Shown: positions 1-9,119 of the stretch, piece after piece
How positions within the stretch are numbered: position 1 is the stretch's first letter
Layout of the letters: each line of letters begins with the position of its first letter
DNA from: Hymenopellis radicata
Taxonomy: Eukaryota > Basidiomycota > Agaricomycetes > Agaricales > Physalacriaceae
DNA length: 15,952 nt
Reading direction: 5' to 3'
Assembly: GCA_015501595.1 (NCBI GenBank)
Contig: JADNRX010001027.1
Span: forward strand, 1-15,952
Position numbers and translations under genes: made by a program
The notes under the pieces: model-generated
The model's input: only the letters and a program-made list of their open reading frames with translations
Database searches by the model: none
What the model was told of the DNA's origin: nothing

Positions 1-2839
1 TGGCAATAAATGACAGTTTAGTTAAGGTCAGAGTATAGCTGCCAAATTTACCTCAAGCGAGAATGCCTTATCCTCTTCGAACTCGATAAGTAGCACAGGG
101 TTCTGGTAATGAACGGACATGACTTCACATTGAGTGTACCTAGAGAGAACGATCAAATTGCGGCGGGTGTTGCATCCTTTAAACTTACAGTCGTCCGCTG
201 TTGAAAGACGAGACTAGATCCGCCAAGTCTCTTCCTCTCAACACAGATGTCGGGTGTCAGGATATAGTCTCCGACAGTCAAGGTGGCCGGTATTACAAGT
301 AGATTAGCCGCGTGTAACAACGAAGGCAGAGTGGAACGAAATTCCCGCATATCAACGATGACCTAACGAACCACTGTTGAGGACACCAGTGGGACCAAAG
401 CGGATAAACATACCCTTGATGGCTCCTTGTTCAACTCTTTCCTGCCTCCACCGAATCGTGTGCTGATAGTCTTGATGACGGCATCATTTGACGCGGCTCG
501 AGGATCCTCTAGAATGGGAAGAAGCATTATCTTGAAAAAAACAAACAAATCAGCTGTCTACTCTGGAACAAGACTCTGTGGGGCCACATACCCCTCGTTC
601 CCTTATCAATCGTTCGAAACTCTCTTTCTCTCTCCTTATTCCGGCGAGATACTTGTGCTCCTCGCATGAGTTCGCGTACACCATGTGGTACACCCGAACA
701 GCCAAGCCGGGATTGCTACATTTATAGACCTGATTCGAATGAGAATGGGTTGCAATCCAAAGAATGAGTATCGGACCTCAACACGTCTGATGAACTCCAT
801 ACACGGCTCTAGCATAACGATGAAACGAGGTTTGATCTCGTCCAACATCCTGTCGTCAGTGTCGTCCGAATATGGTTTGACGATGACGGTCTCTTCTGGC
901 GTTAGCAATCCAAAGTACGCGTCAAAATCGTTCGTGTTCAGTGAAGCTAGATTGGTGAGATTGGCGACGTCGTCGGCTTCGAGGAGATTGAGGTCGCCGT
1001 AGTTCCACCTAGAGCAACATCAGAAAGAGTACAAGAGAAATGATATAGAAGTTACATGTCTTCACTGATCGCAGCGCTAGAAGCAGGAGCCACGCTTGCC
1101 TGCCTGTCAGTAGACGGGCCAGCAGCAGGCGCACCACCTCGAACACGTCGTCTGTTGGCTCGCTTATCCGCCCTATCCTTGTCCTTCTTTTTAGTGCTTC
1201 ATCGATGCCATCATCCATCTCATCCAGCTGCATTGCGATCGCGGCGGGACCCGGAGGCGGCTTTCCCCTCCTTCGCTGCTCTATTCTTCCAATACAGCCA
1301 AGTCCTTAACTTACGGAGCATCATCCGACGACCCCACTGACCCTTCGGTTTCGACTGGTCCATGCAGTCAAGGAACTCCCGTAGCAGATTACACGTGGCG
1401 GTAGAAGAACACATAATCAGTGTCGTGTTCGAACCAGCAGCTTTTCTGAACGCCTTGTTGGTCTGAATGTTGATAATTTCCCCTTCGATCTCCTCCAACA
1501 CCTCTGCCAAAAGACTCCACTTGGGCAATTCTTCAAGGACGGGATCCATTCCGCGAGGAACCCACTTGGGCTTATCAGTGCCTTCTATATCATCGAGCGC
1601 GTCCCAGTCATCGTCGTTGTGTTCCAGGCGAGGTGCAGTCAAGGTAAAACACCGTCGCTTCGCGCATTGAAAATTGTGTGGCCGCGTCTGTCATCAACCA
1701 CTGACTTTTGTTTCCGTCACCTGAAGCGAGAATCATCTCGCAAAAGAGTGAAATTGCACCGAATCGTAGCTGAGGAGATAGTTGACTAGTCTGCGAAGGA
1801 CACTCAAGTCACGGACCAGTGCCTTGGTACTGGGACCGACTTTGTTCCAGACAGGATCGAGCTGCTTGCGAACAAGATGGTCGAATGAGGGAAAGTATGC
1901 GCAGGAAGAGCCAGCATATCGAGGTCAAGCTACATTGAAAGGTCGGTCAAGAGTTAACAGAATGTCACTTCGGCGCCTACCTCTGCCCGGGAGCGACGAA
2001 GTTCATTCAATGTTATATTCAGACATTGAACGATGGCACTGTGAATCTCGTCCATGGAGTCTGTCAGATGCTGAGACAGCTCGACCCACGTCGGCTTTTT
2101 TACGTTCTAGCACCGTCTTGACATCTTCGTGAAACCTGGTTGAGTTATAAATGGGCGACAAACGAGATCTGTGTAACTTACCGAGGGTATATGTGCACCT
2201 TGCGCAGTCGTAATTCCTTCATGACATTCTTTAGTGGGAAAGGCCACTCGTTATGTGTTCAGGCTGGTCGGTGAAGGCCTTTAGAAACCCAGCAGTGTTC
2301 TTCTCCCTGTATAAGCGTGTGATGAAGGAGACCAAGTGCAACGGAGAGATCCTGTGAATTGTGAGTTCCCATCCGACGAAATCATTCATGGATGTACCTC
2401 TCTGCATGCAGGACAATTATTCCAGTAATGAGGTCAATCTGGATATCATTCTGGAGCATGTCAACGACCAGAATCCGAGAAGTCACTGAAATCAAGCCGC
2501 CGCCCTTGTACAGCTCTTGTCTTGCATTCGGCTTAGTTCCTCCCATGGCGCATTCACCAAATTCGACGCACCTTGCCTTGCTCGTCCCAGTCTCGTAGCC
2601 GATGACTCTCAGTCCAGGCTTTCGACAGCCCATAATGCCGAGTTCCTCGCCAATCTCGGTTTCTTCTTCGGGGTCGCATTCACCAGCAGAACCAGATTTT
2701 GAGGTGAGTCGTATATTTTCATAAGCGTGCATAATATTCGGCGCAGGCCAAGCCCACGAGCGAGGACAACCAGCTCTGACGTTGACGGGTCATGGAGTTC
2801 AGTGAGGATCTTCGTATGAAAGGGTAATAGAGTCGACAT
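1..2839 (-). CDS. XPF: DNA repair endonuclease XPF/Rad1 (ERCC4 family), 3' part cut off by the window edge
   Basis: Catalytic subunit of the XPF-ERCC1 (Rad1-Rad10) structure-specific nuclease, which cuts 5' of lesions in nucleotide excision and crosslink repair in the nucleus. Seen: an N-terminus with [15 protein letters not shown] and [18 protein letters not shown], then [12 protein letters not shown] in the helicase-like region. Next come [44 protein letters not shown] and the ERCC4 nuclease entry [16 protein letters not shown], with [14 protein letters not shown]. About 530 codons are present of a family length near 950, so the end of the nuclease domain and the HhH2 region lie left of position 1. 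At least eight introns of about 45-55 nt are supported by phase and homology (e.g. 776-730). About ten one-base frameshifts are needed, for example near 2670, 2237, 2086, 1743, 1680, 1662, 1190 and 223. The start at 2839 matches the family N-terminus. Family call is very secure. Confidence 0.95.
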
Positions 2840-2983
2840 TGGTCATTCTGTTGTGGGTCAAGGGAAAGAGACGGCTCTCCGGACCGCCTTGCTGAGTACA
2901 CACGATCACGTGTTAACTTCTCGACTCTCAAGCTTGAAGTGCAGATTGAGATGTCAATAGATTGTTAATACACACATATTTCT
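2840..2983. other. Intergenic gap between tandem minus-strand genes
   Basis: This 144-base gap separates the stop of the FAD oxidoreductase (2984) from the XPF start codon (2839). It must hold the 3' end signal of the former and the promoter of the latter. I see no clear TATA box; the part near 2960-2990 is AT-rich. Confidence 0.5.
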
Positions 2984-5763
2984 CTATAGTTTAAACAAGC
3001 AGCAGATCAGAGCGGACACTAGAAGTAGCATGAATATCTGTCGTCCGCCGCCCCTCTCCCAGCCAACTTCGGCGTAATCATCAGCGCTTGTGCAGGCGGA
3101 AAACAAGAGACAAACCACAGTGCCAGCAGTCCAACAGATATCCAGGGTCACTAGAGGCAGACGTATTCAGACCGGATTTCATACGCGTAAATCAAAGATG
3201 AACTCACTAATTTTTCCTTGATCTCCAGAAGTTGCTTGTAGTTATTTCCCCAGAATGATTCTATACATCTTATCAAGTAGATGCTCATATGTGTAATTTA
3301 CGAGGTTACCTTCAAAGTTTGGTTCATAGGTGTCGGCCTCGTTCTAGTACAGCTCTCAGTCTGGGCAACGGACGCCGCAAGCAATAGACATACCCCATAC
3401 GCGCCGCCATCTGGTGTGAGAGCGCGCAATGGCTCCATCGCAGCCGAGAGGTCGCGATACGCCTTTTCTTGTACCGAAGGCGGTGCCGCATAGTCCCATA
3501 CTTGACCAAATGTTACCTTGAAGCAAGGTTCAGGGACCTGAAAAACTGCGACAAGACTGGACGACTTACGTCCCACACAGACGTTCTCCAGGCAGGCGTC
3601 ACACTCGTTGGACCAACGTCTGGATAATATTCGAAGCTGTACGGTGCATTCGCGAAGATGAAGGAGACAGGAAACAGTGCTGATGAGATGGGTTATTGTG
3701 TTTAGAAGTTCCTGAGGAGACTCAGAAAAGGTGGCGGCAGGTATAAGGCGAGAAGCCGGAAAGACCGGAATGCATTTTGGCTGCATAGCGGCGCGTCAAC
3801 GTAGATTATCAGGGAGTGTACAAACACATACCAGACCCTCCGAAGACTTGTGTAGGAAATTCTCGTGAAATTCGCCGTATGACGAGGAAAACCGTTACCG
3901 ACAAAGTCGTATTCAGCTCGGACGCTAAGAACGTCTTGAGAGGAGTCATGTAAGCCAGAGCATCTTCAGCATTCATGTTGATCTTGCTCAGATGAAACAG
4001 TCCCATGGTCTGCATACGAATCAGATCCTAGCGAGGTAGAGAAAGACGGGTAGTATACATAAACATAGCCACTCCATCCTATTCCTCTATCAGAAAGGAA
4101 AGGCGTGAAAGAAGAATAAGCACATACCATCTTGAGACCATTGTACGGAATACGGGATGACAAATTCCAAAAACTTGGAAATGGACGTTTCTGGCGTGAA
4201 GGTTGCCGACACGCTGTAAACCCAGTCAGTGATCTTTTGAAAGGAACGTCCCGACAATCTTACGTGACGAGCTCAGCACGCGGCAAGGCGCGTGTCGTGA
4301 CCGACATCACAACACCGAAAGTACCTCCCCCTCCTCCATTCAATGCGAAAAAGAGGTCCCGATTTTCACAATCATTGGCGAACAAGACATCACCAGTGGG
4401 TACAACCACCTGATATTCAAGCTGCTTGAGACATAAGACTGACGGACGGGAACCAAGTCAATTCCTGCCTACCACACGATCTACTGCGAGTCCAAAGATG
4501 TTGGAAAGTGGGCTGAAGAGTGGCTAATTAGTCTGGCATCCCGAATGGTCAGCTGACTGACCTGTGGCCGCCTCCCTGCAAGCATGTTAATACATGTGTA
4601 ACAAAGATTAGCGCAAACTTACCTGAAGATATCCACCGCCTACACCGACTGTCGCATCGGACCCTCCAGGAATGGTAATGTTCCGTTCATTGGCGAAGTC
4701 CAGTAACTCAGAAAATTGTGTGCCACTCTTCAAACAGGTCAGCTTCATTATGCTAAGGCGCAGAAAGGAGCGTACTCCAAATGTGACGGAAGGAACAGGG
4801 TTCCTGGCGGGGCAGCCTTTAGGGCGAAATTCGGGGACGTATGTTATCTATGTATATCCATTTATTTAGAGTTCGATTGACTGAAAGAGACTTGGCGGAC
4901 CGATTTCAGGCGATGGGTCTACATGTCGTGTCGGATTCTGAGGACATACGAAATACGAAAACGCACCCATATACCGAGCGAGTTGCGTGCACTACTTCGC
5001 CCCATGTAGTCATGCTTTGTGGGAGGTTAAAGACGCGTTGCGGACGGGATATTAAACGTACGCCAGTGTTCTTCACTACCAATGGCACGCCGTAAGCCTC
5101 AGAAAATGCGAAAGCAGCGACGACGTCGGTGTGATCGTGGACATCAATCTATGTACCCGTAAGCATGGAATGGGAACACACCAACGGACCGTACATAATA
5201 TGAGGAAACCGCGCCTTGATAGCACGCTGTGGAGGGTTTGCGCAAAGGATCCAACCAATTGAGAACACACTGCTCTGACAGTGCTTGGCACGCTTCCCAC
5301 TGCGACTGACGAAGGGTGAGATTTAGCGTAATAGCGCGATTGAATAGAACTTGCATTGATATATGCGCCAAAGTGATCAGAGCGGAATTCTATTGAGTTG
5401 AGAATAGCGAAAATCTCAAGACGAAGATCATACCTGGATCCAAGTAATTTCTCTGGATGTCTACACAGGCATCATTGCCAGGCGTGTCTCCGTTAAAGCA
5501 AGGTTCCGCGAACGGCGATGCAACATGAAGACGACCATGCACAGTCTCATTCAGCTTGGACCAGGTACAGGCTGGAATACCCCGTGTGCCTACACCCGTC
5601 AGTCAGCATACTCACAATCAGGCTTGGGATGGACCGTCTCGCCTGCTTGTAGGTATTCTTGTTGAGTTTCGTCTTGTAGTTGAAAGACGTTGTTTTTCAG
5701 AGTCCCTGCAGGCTCGACGCCCAATGAGACCGAGAGAAGCACAATAGTCCAGCGTCGAGACAT
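2984..5763 (-). CDS. Secreted berberine-bridge-type FAD-linked oxidoreductase (VAO/BBE family)
   Basis: A flavoenzyme that oxidises an alcohol, sugar or alkaloid-type substrate with O2; the substrate cannot be read from sequence. The N-terminus MSRRWTIVLLSVSLG looks like a signal peptide, followed by CTWSKLNETVHGRLHVA and an FAD-binding (PF01565-type) domain. This has VVKNTGHDYMGRSS (the His that usually carries FAD), ITIPGGSDATVGVGGGYLQ and GGGHSPLSNIFGLAVDRV, then ALNGGGGGTFGVV. A BBE C-terminal domain follows, with FGQVWDYAAPPSVQEKAYRD, FWGNNYKQLLEIKEK, DP and LLDCWHC. I count about 15 short introns, including a GC-AG intron (5354-5306), a GTCCG-donor intron (4900-4848) and a 14-nt exon (4575-4562). 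Probable frameshifts lie near 3672 and 3209. The start at 5763 gives the signal peptide. The 6-S-cysteinyl FAD cysteine of bicovalent members is replaced by Asp. The family is secure; exon borders near 4028-4110 are not. Confidence 0.9.
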
Positions 5764-6238
5764 TGTCTACACTGCGGAACTTGAGGTAAACTCATGTTTA
5801 TAGGTCCAGATATTCAGAGGTAAACCCGCGTCAGCAGCGGCGGCGGCAACGGCGCCTTATTCACCTAGGACTTCAGAGAAAAGAGATATCCAGAGTGCCA
5901 TGGTGGGGCCACTGCTACCACGAGAGCTTGGACGAAATGCCATGGTGGCAAAAACTGACAAAATTGGAAATTACGGCGATCGATCGCGCGTGGCGGGGAT
6001 CAATCAATTGGTTAGGCTTGCTCTCTTACTCTCATTGAGGATCTTCCGGACGACACGAGCCACTGCGGGATGAACTGACTGTTGTCATCGTGTAAATGTG
6101 CTTCAGCGGAATGCACAGCTGGCCAAATTTCCTGCGGGGTTGCACTCCTAATTACCCCCATACATCCGGGATGAATACGCGTATAGTCCTACTAACATAC
6201 CATTCTTTCGTGCTGCAATGGCTGTTTCTATGGTCAAG
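5764..6238. promoter_or_regulatory. Divergent intergenic region with a 12-bp palindrome and a repeated 11-mer
   Basis: No gene is seen here. It lies upstream of the minus-strand FAD oxidoreductase and of the plus-strand DUF6534-like gene, whose first exon could not be identified and may lie within 6060-6180. It holds the perfect palindrome GCGATCGATCGC (5976-5987), two copies of TGCCATGGTGG (5896-5906 and 5938-5948) and a short GCGGCGGCGG run near 5835. From 6181 a GTATAG donor followed by TACTAAC looks like an intron of the downstream gene ending near 6238. Regulatory function is inferred from position only. Confidence 0.4.
5896..5948. repeat. Direct repeat of TGCCATGGTGG, two copies 42 bp apart
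   Basis: The 11-mer occurs at 5896-5906 and again at 5938-5948. Its core, CCATGG, is itself palindromic. It sits about 130-185 bases upstream of the start codon of the FAD oxidoreductase. Confidence 0.6.
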
Positions 6239-7217
6239 GCAGTCGGGTGCGTGTCTGAGCTTCTGTTTTTCATTGACACTGACCTTTATATGTCTGCGCT
6301 CTGCTCTTGGGAACATATCTCAACAGTATATCCAAGCGTCCCCATCGTCTTCAACGTCATCTAATCACTACGAGTATCACTGCTGCAATCGCGCAAAGTT
6401 TCATGGAGTATCGATACTGGCGCATGACTCGGCATCATTTCATCAGTATCTTGCTCGCGGCTCTCATCTTCGCTGGCGTGTGTATCCATTTAAGCAAAAA
6501 TTCATCCTGACGCTTAAATACACGTCTTCAGGTTGCCGGTGCAACAGGAACAGCCGCGGATATTATCATGCATCGCGAATTCTCCCAGCGCCGTACCGCC
6601 AGGTATTCGTCTCGTACGCCACCTCTCGTTTCTCTTTCACAGACTGTGGCCTATAGCCAACACGGCGGCGGACGTCGGGATCGCGGCGTCTCTTGTCTGG
6701 CGGCTCCTGCGCGCAAGGAGCCCAGACTCGTCGGCGTTCACTCTTGGGTTAGACTTTCATGAACTTATCTTTCTAACCCGACGGGTAGCCTGATAAAGCG
6801 ACGTGTCACATAGACGATGATCTCTACTGGAACAACTACGAGTAAGTATCATAGCCATCATATTCGCCCTCTTTTCATGCTCGAATGAACCGCAAAGCAA
6901 TGGCTGGTCTCCCGTTATGTAGGACGTCCTCTTATTCACCTACACTAGTGGATATCGGCGTCCTGGGCCACGTATACGCGTGCACGCCTTTGTATACTTT
7001 TAACAATAGATCAAAGCTTCAGCAGAAGGGCAAGGCGGAGCCTCATTGCATGACCTTCGGGCTTGGTGGTATAGGTAAGCGTTTCGTTCCTAGGATAGAC
7101 GTTCTTAACGTCGGACTCGGTGATCCTTCGTCACGCACGATTTGGCCTCACGAGCAAACTCTGCCGCTTCTGTACGTCCAAAGCCTTCGGGTCGTATTGA
7201 ATTCTGTACTATTCTAA
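6239..7217 (+). CDS. DUF6534-like multi-pass membrane protein, broken and 5'-incomplete
   Basis: It resembles the basidiomycete DUF6534 family, seven-helix proteins of unknown function. Seen in order: a helix with CVSELLFFIDTDLYMSALCS, then STVYPSVPIVFNVI, a frame change near 6360, and TTSITAAIAQSFMEYRYW, RMTRHH, FISILLAALIFAG. An intron follows, then WPIANTAADVGIAASLVWRL, an intron at 6748-6788, and LIKRRV with TMISTGTTTS, the usual helix that ends the DUF. Then come SIIAIIFALFS and the characteristic tail GHVYACTPLYTFNNRSKL. An in-frame TAG at 6811-6813 falls where a Tyr is expected, and two or three further frame changes are needed. The end at 7217 is the first stop after the tail and is tentative. 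The first helices and start codon were not found. It could be a real pseudogene, or a gene carrying the same sequence errors seen elsewhere in the window. Confidence 0.6.
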
Positions 7218-8150
7218 CTCTCGGAACACTCATCACCTCCAGTCATCGCCGTCAGTGCATTTTGTCGAGGCCAGCGCGGACCTTCCTCTATTTCTAATTT
7301 GAGCTGGTCCATGTTTGTCCACCAGGCCGCTTTCAACCACTAATAGTATAATTTGTGTAATAGCTATTTCGAGTTTCTGAGGCTATGTTCCCTCCGCAGT
7401 ACTCTCATTCTCCTTTGCTCGACTTCTTACCTTGCGTTTACCCCCATTTCAGGAAAATTTGTGCTTAGAGTATCGCCTTTGATAGCTCATACTGCGGCAT
7501 GCGCGCGGCGGTGTTCCATCGTCTGCTTCAATTCACGAGTCGGCGCTGAATCGCGTACGATCTGTCCGCTTTTAGCGACAGACTCCCCTTTTCACCAGCC
7601 AATGCGAGCAAGTGGCCTTGGTCGGCAAGCTTTCCGAGTAAATTCAACCACAAGTAGCTGGTCACGAGCAGTACAATTCCTGGAAATCTATATGTGGATC
7701 GTGATTTACGGCTTTATTCAATCATCGGCGCTTGGATCGACCGATACTACACTGCCCTCTCTTGGACCTCGCTGCATAGTACGACCTGACAACTTACCGA
7801 GGCCAGCCTGGCTTAGGCCACCTCAAGCCGAAACCGACGTGTCAAAGCCTGTATACTCTCGACCAACGCCACCAAGCTTCAACAAGTCGGGCGGTGTCTA
7901 CCCAGTGTTTAACCAGTCCGCGAGATCTTCAAGATCATCTCGAATTGGTGAACTGTGGCGATTCTAGTCTGTTCGGTTTCAAGGGTCTCAGATCTTCCCG
8001 TTCAACTTGTATTGACCTCGTGAGACTCTCAGATCCGCAAACCACCCCATTTGGGCGGCCGTCCATCGTTCCGAAAACAAGTGGGAGGTCAACCTGTGTC
8101 TCGCCACATTCTATCGGACAGGGGCTCCCGTATGTCTGGCGTCTCAAGAG
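7218..8150. other. Long stretch without a convincing gene
   Basis: A 615-nt open frame (7353-7967, plus) exists, but its Ser/Arg/Pro-rich translation shows no domain, no signal and no family resemblance, so I treat it as chance. The right end serves as promoter for the secreted-protein gene that follows. No transposon ends, tRNA or long repeats were seen. Confidence 0.4.
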
Positions 8151-8279
8151 TATAAAAGCCCTCCCTCCTCCACCTTGAAATCTTCATTCACTTTCTTCAT
8201 CACCCTTTTGATCACACTTCTTCTTCTTCGAAAACTGATCCTTTTCAACTTTTACTTTTTTCTTAACTTTACTTTCAAC
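8151..8279 (+). promoter_or_regulatory. TATA box and pyrimidine-rich 5' leader of the secreted-protein gene
   Basis: TATAAAA lies at 8151-8157. It is followed by a strongly CT-rich stretch with TCTTC and TTC runs up to the ATG at 8280, whose context is CAACATG. TATA plus a CT-rich leader is typical of highly expressed fungal genes, so strong expression is a reasonable inference. Confidence 0.75.
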
Positions 8280-8937
8280 ATGTTCGCTTCATCCATCGTT
8301 GCTCTTTCCATTGCTGCTTTCGCCTCTGCCTCTCCCTTGGCCGCGTCCGTTCCCTTGGCTGCCCGTGGAACCTGCACGCCCAACTTTGAGGGCGCGGGTC
8401 TCCGCGTCGTTCAATCGGGCAGCACATTGGAATTCGGTCCCTCCGCCGCCAATGCGCTCGCGCCCGTCATCTCCAGCAGCTTCCGAGGCGCTGGTGCAGT
8501 CGACTGGCACTTCGAGCAGACTGGTCAGCCCATGGTTGGCTACATCATCAAGTACGTTTCTTCCCTCCTCTCATAACATTGCGTGTTCAACTGGATACGC
8601 AGGGATGTGATCAACAACAACCTTGCTGTCTCTGCCCGTGTTGACAGCACCATCCTCCTCGACAAGGCCTCTGACAGCGGTAACGCCGCGTTAGTATTTC
8701 CCACATATTTTCTCCGACAGTAGCCCTAACAAGTTGTACAGTGACCAGATCTGGACCGTCGAGTGCAACACTTGCTCTACTGGTATTTCCGGACTCCACG
8801 GCAAGGTAGCCTCTCAGTGCATCATCCGTTCGAAGGCTCTCAACAACGGATGCGTCACTGTTGGACCTACTGCCGGCAGCCCCGCCCATGTCACCAACGG
8901 CGGTGCTTGCACGACCTTCGACTTCTTTACCAACTGA
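8280..8937 (+). CDS. Small secreted cysteine-containing protein, possibly beta-trefoil-like
   Basis: Three exons (8280-8551, 8603-8689, 8742-8937) join in phase to an intact frame of 184 residues. Both introns (51 and 52 nt) are GT-AG, and the second has a CTAAC branch site. The protein opens with MFASSIVALSIAAFASASP, a clear signal peptide, with possible further trimming after LAAR. The mature part starts with GTCTPNFEGAGLRVVQSG and includes YIIKDVINNNLAVSARVD, then DQIWTVECNTCSTG. It ends with GACTTFDFFTN. There are six cysteines. The DQIW segment and the repeated 'NNLAVS / STILLD' pattern recall ricin-B-like beta-trefoil lectins, but no clear QxW triplet repeat is seen, so function is unassigned. 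This is the only longer gene in the window with no frameshift. The gene structure is secure; the fold is a guess. Confidence 0.9.
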
Positions 8938-9119
8938 GATTTGGGTGAAGCACGCTAGAGCCTAGAGTTAATGATAGATGTTTGATTTGGGGCGGTTTAT
9001 GACATGGACTTTACTTTTTTTACGAGCGTTGCAGTACGAGGTGGTATTATATATCGGTGTGCACACACCAACAACGGGCGGGAACTTAAGCACAAATTCT
9101 GGCAAGTACTACGCGCTGC
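8938..9119. other. Convergent 3' intergenic gap
   Basis: These 182 bases lie between the stop codons of the plus-strand secreted-protein gene and the minus-strand deacetylase, so both 3' UTRs and poly(A) signals must lie here. I saw no coding sequence and no strong hairpin. Confidence 0.5.

Noticed and set aside
360..420. In-frame TAG just before the XPF nuclease motif VIVDMREF
   Set aside because: A 54-nt GT-AG intron ending at this TAG joins NKEPSR to [10 protein letters not shown] in phase, so it is a splice acceptor rather than a stop.
497..513. A run of restriction sites (XhoI, BamHI, XbaI) resembling a cloning-vector polylinker
   Set aside because: On the minus strand it encodes ILEDPRAAS inside a conserved XPF exon that continues into [18 protein letters not shown], so it is native coding sequence, not vector contamination.
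685..1002. Plus-strand open frames opposite XPF (also 1056-1340 and 2392-2702)
   Set aside because: They are antisense shadows of conserved XPF exons and show no family resemblance of their own.
2984..5763. Reading the FAD oxidoreductase, deacetylase and MFS genes as one metabolic cluster
   Set aside because: Housekeeping genes lie between them, orientations are mixed, and no backbone biosynthetic enzyme or regulator is present.
7353..7967. 204-residue open frame on the plus strand
   Set aside because: It has no domain, signal peptide or family resemblance and an Ser/Arg/Pro-heavy composition; it most likely reflects chance openness of a non-coding stretch.
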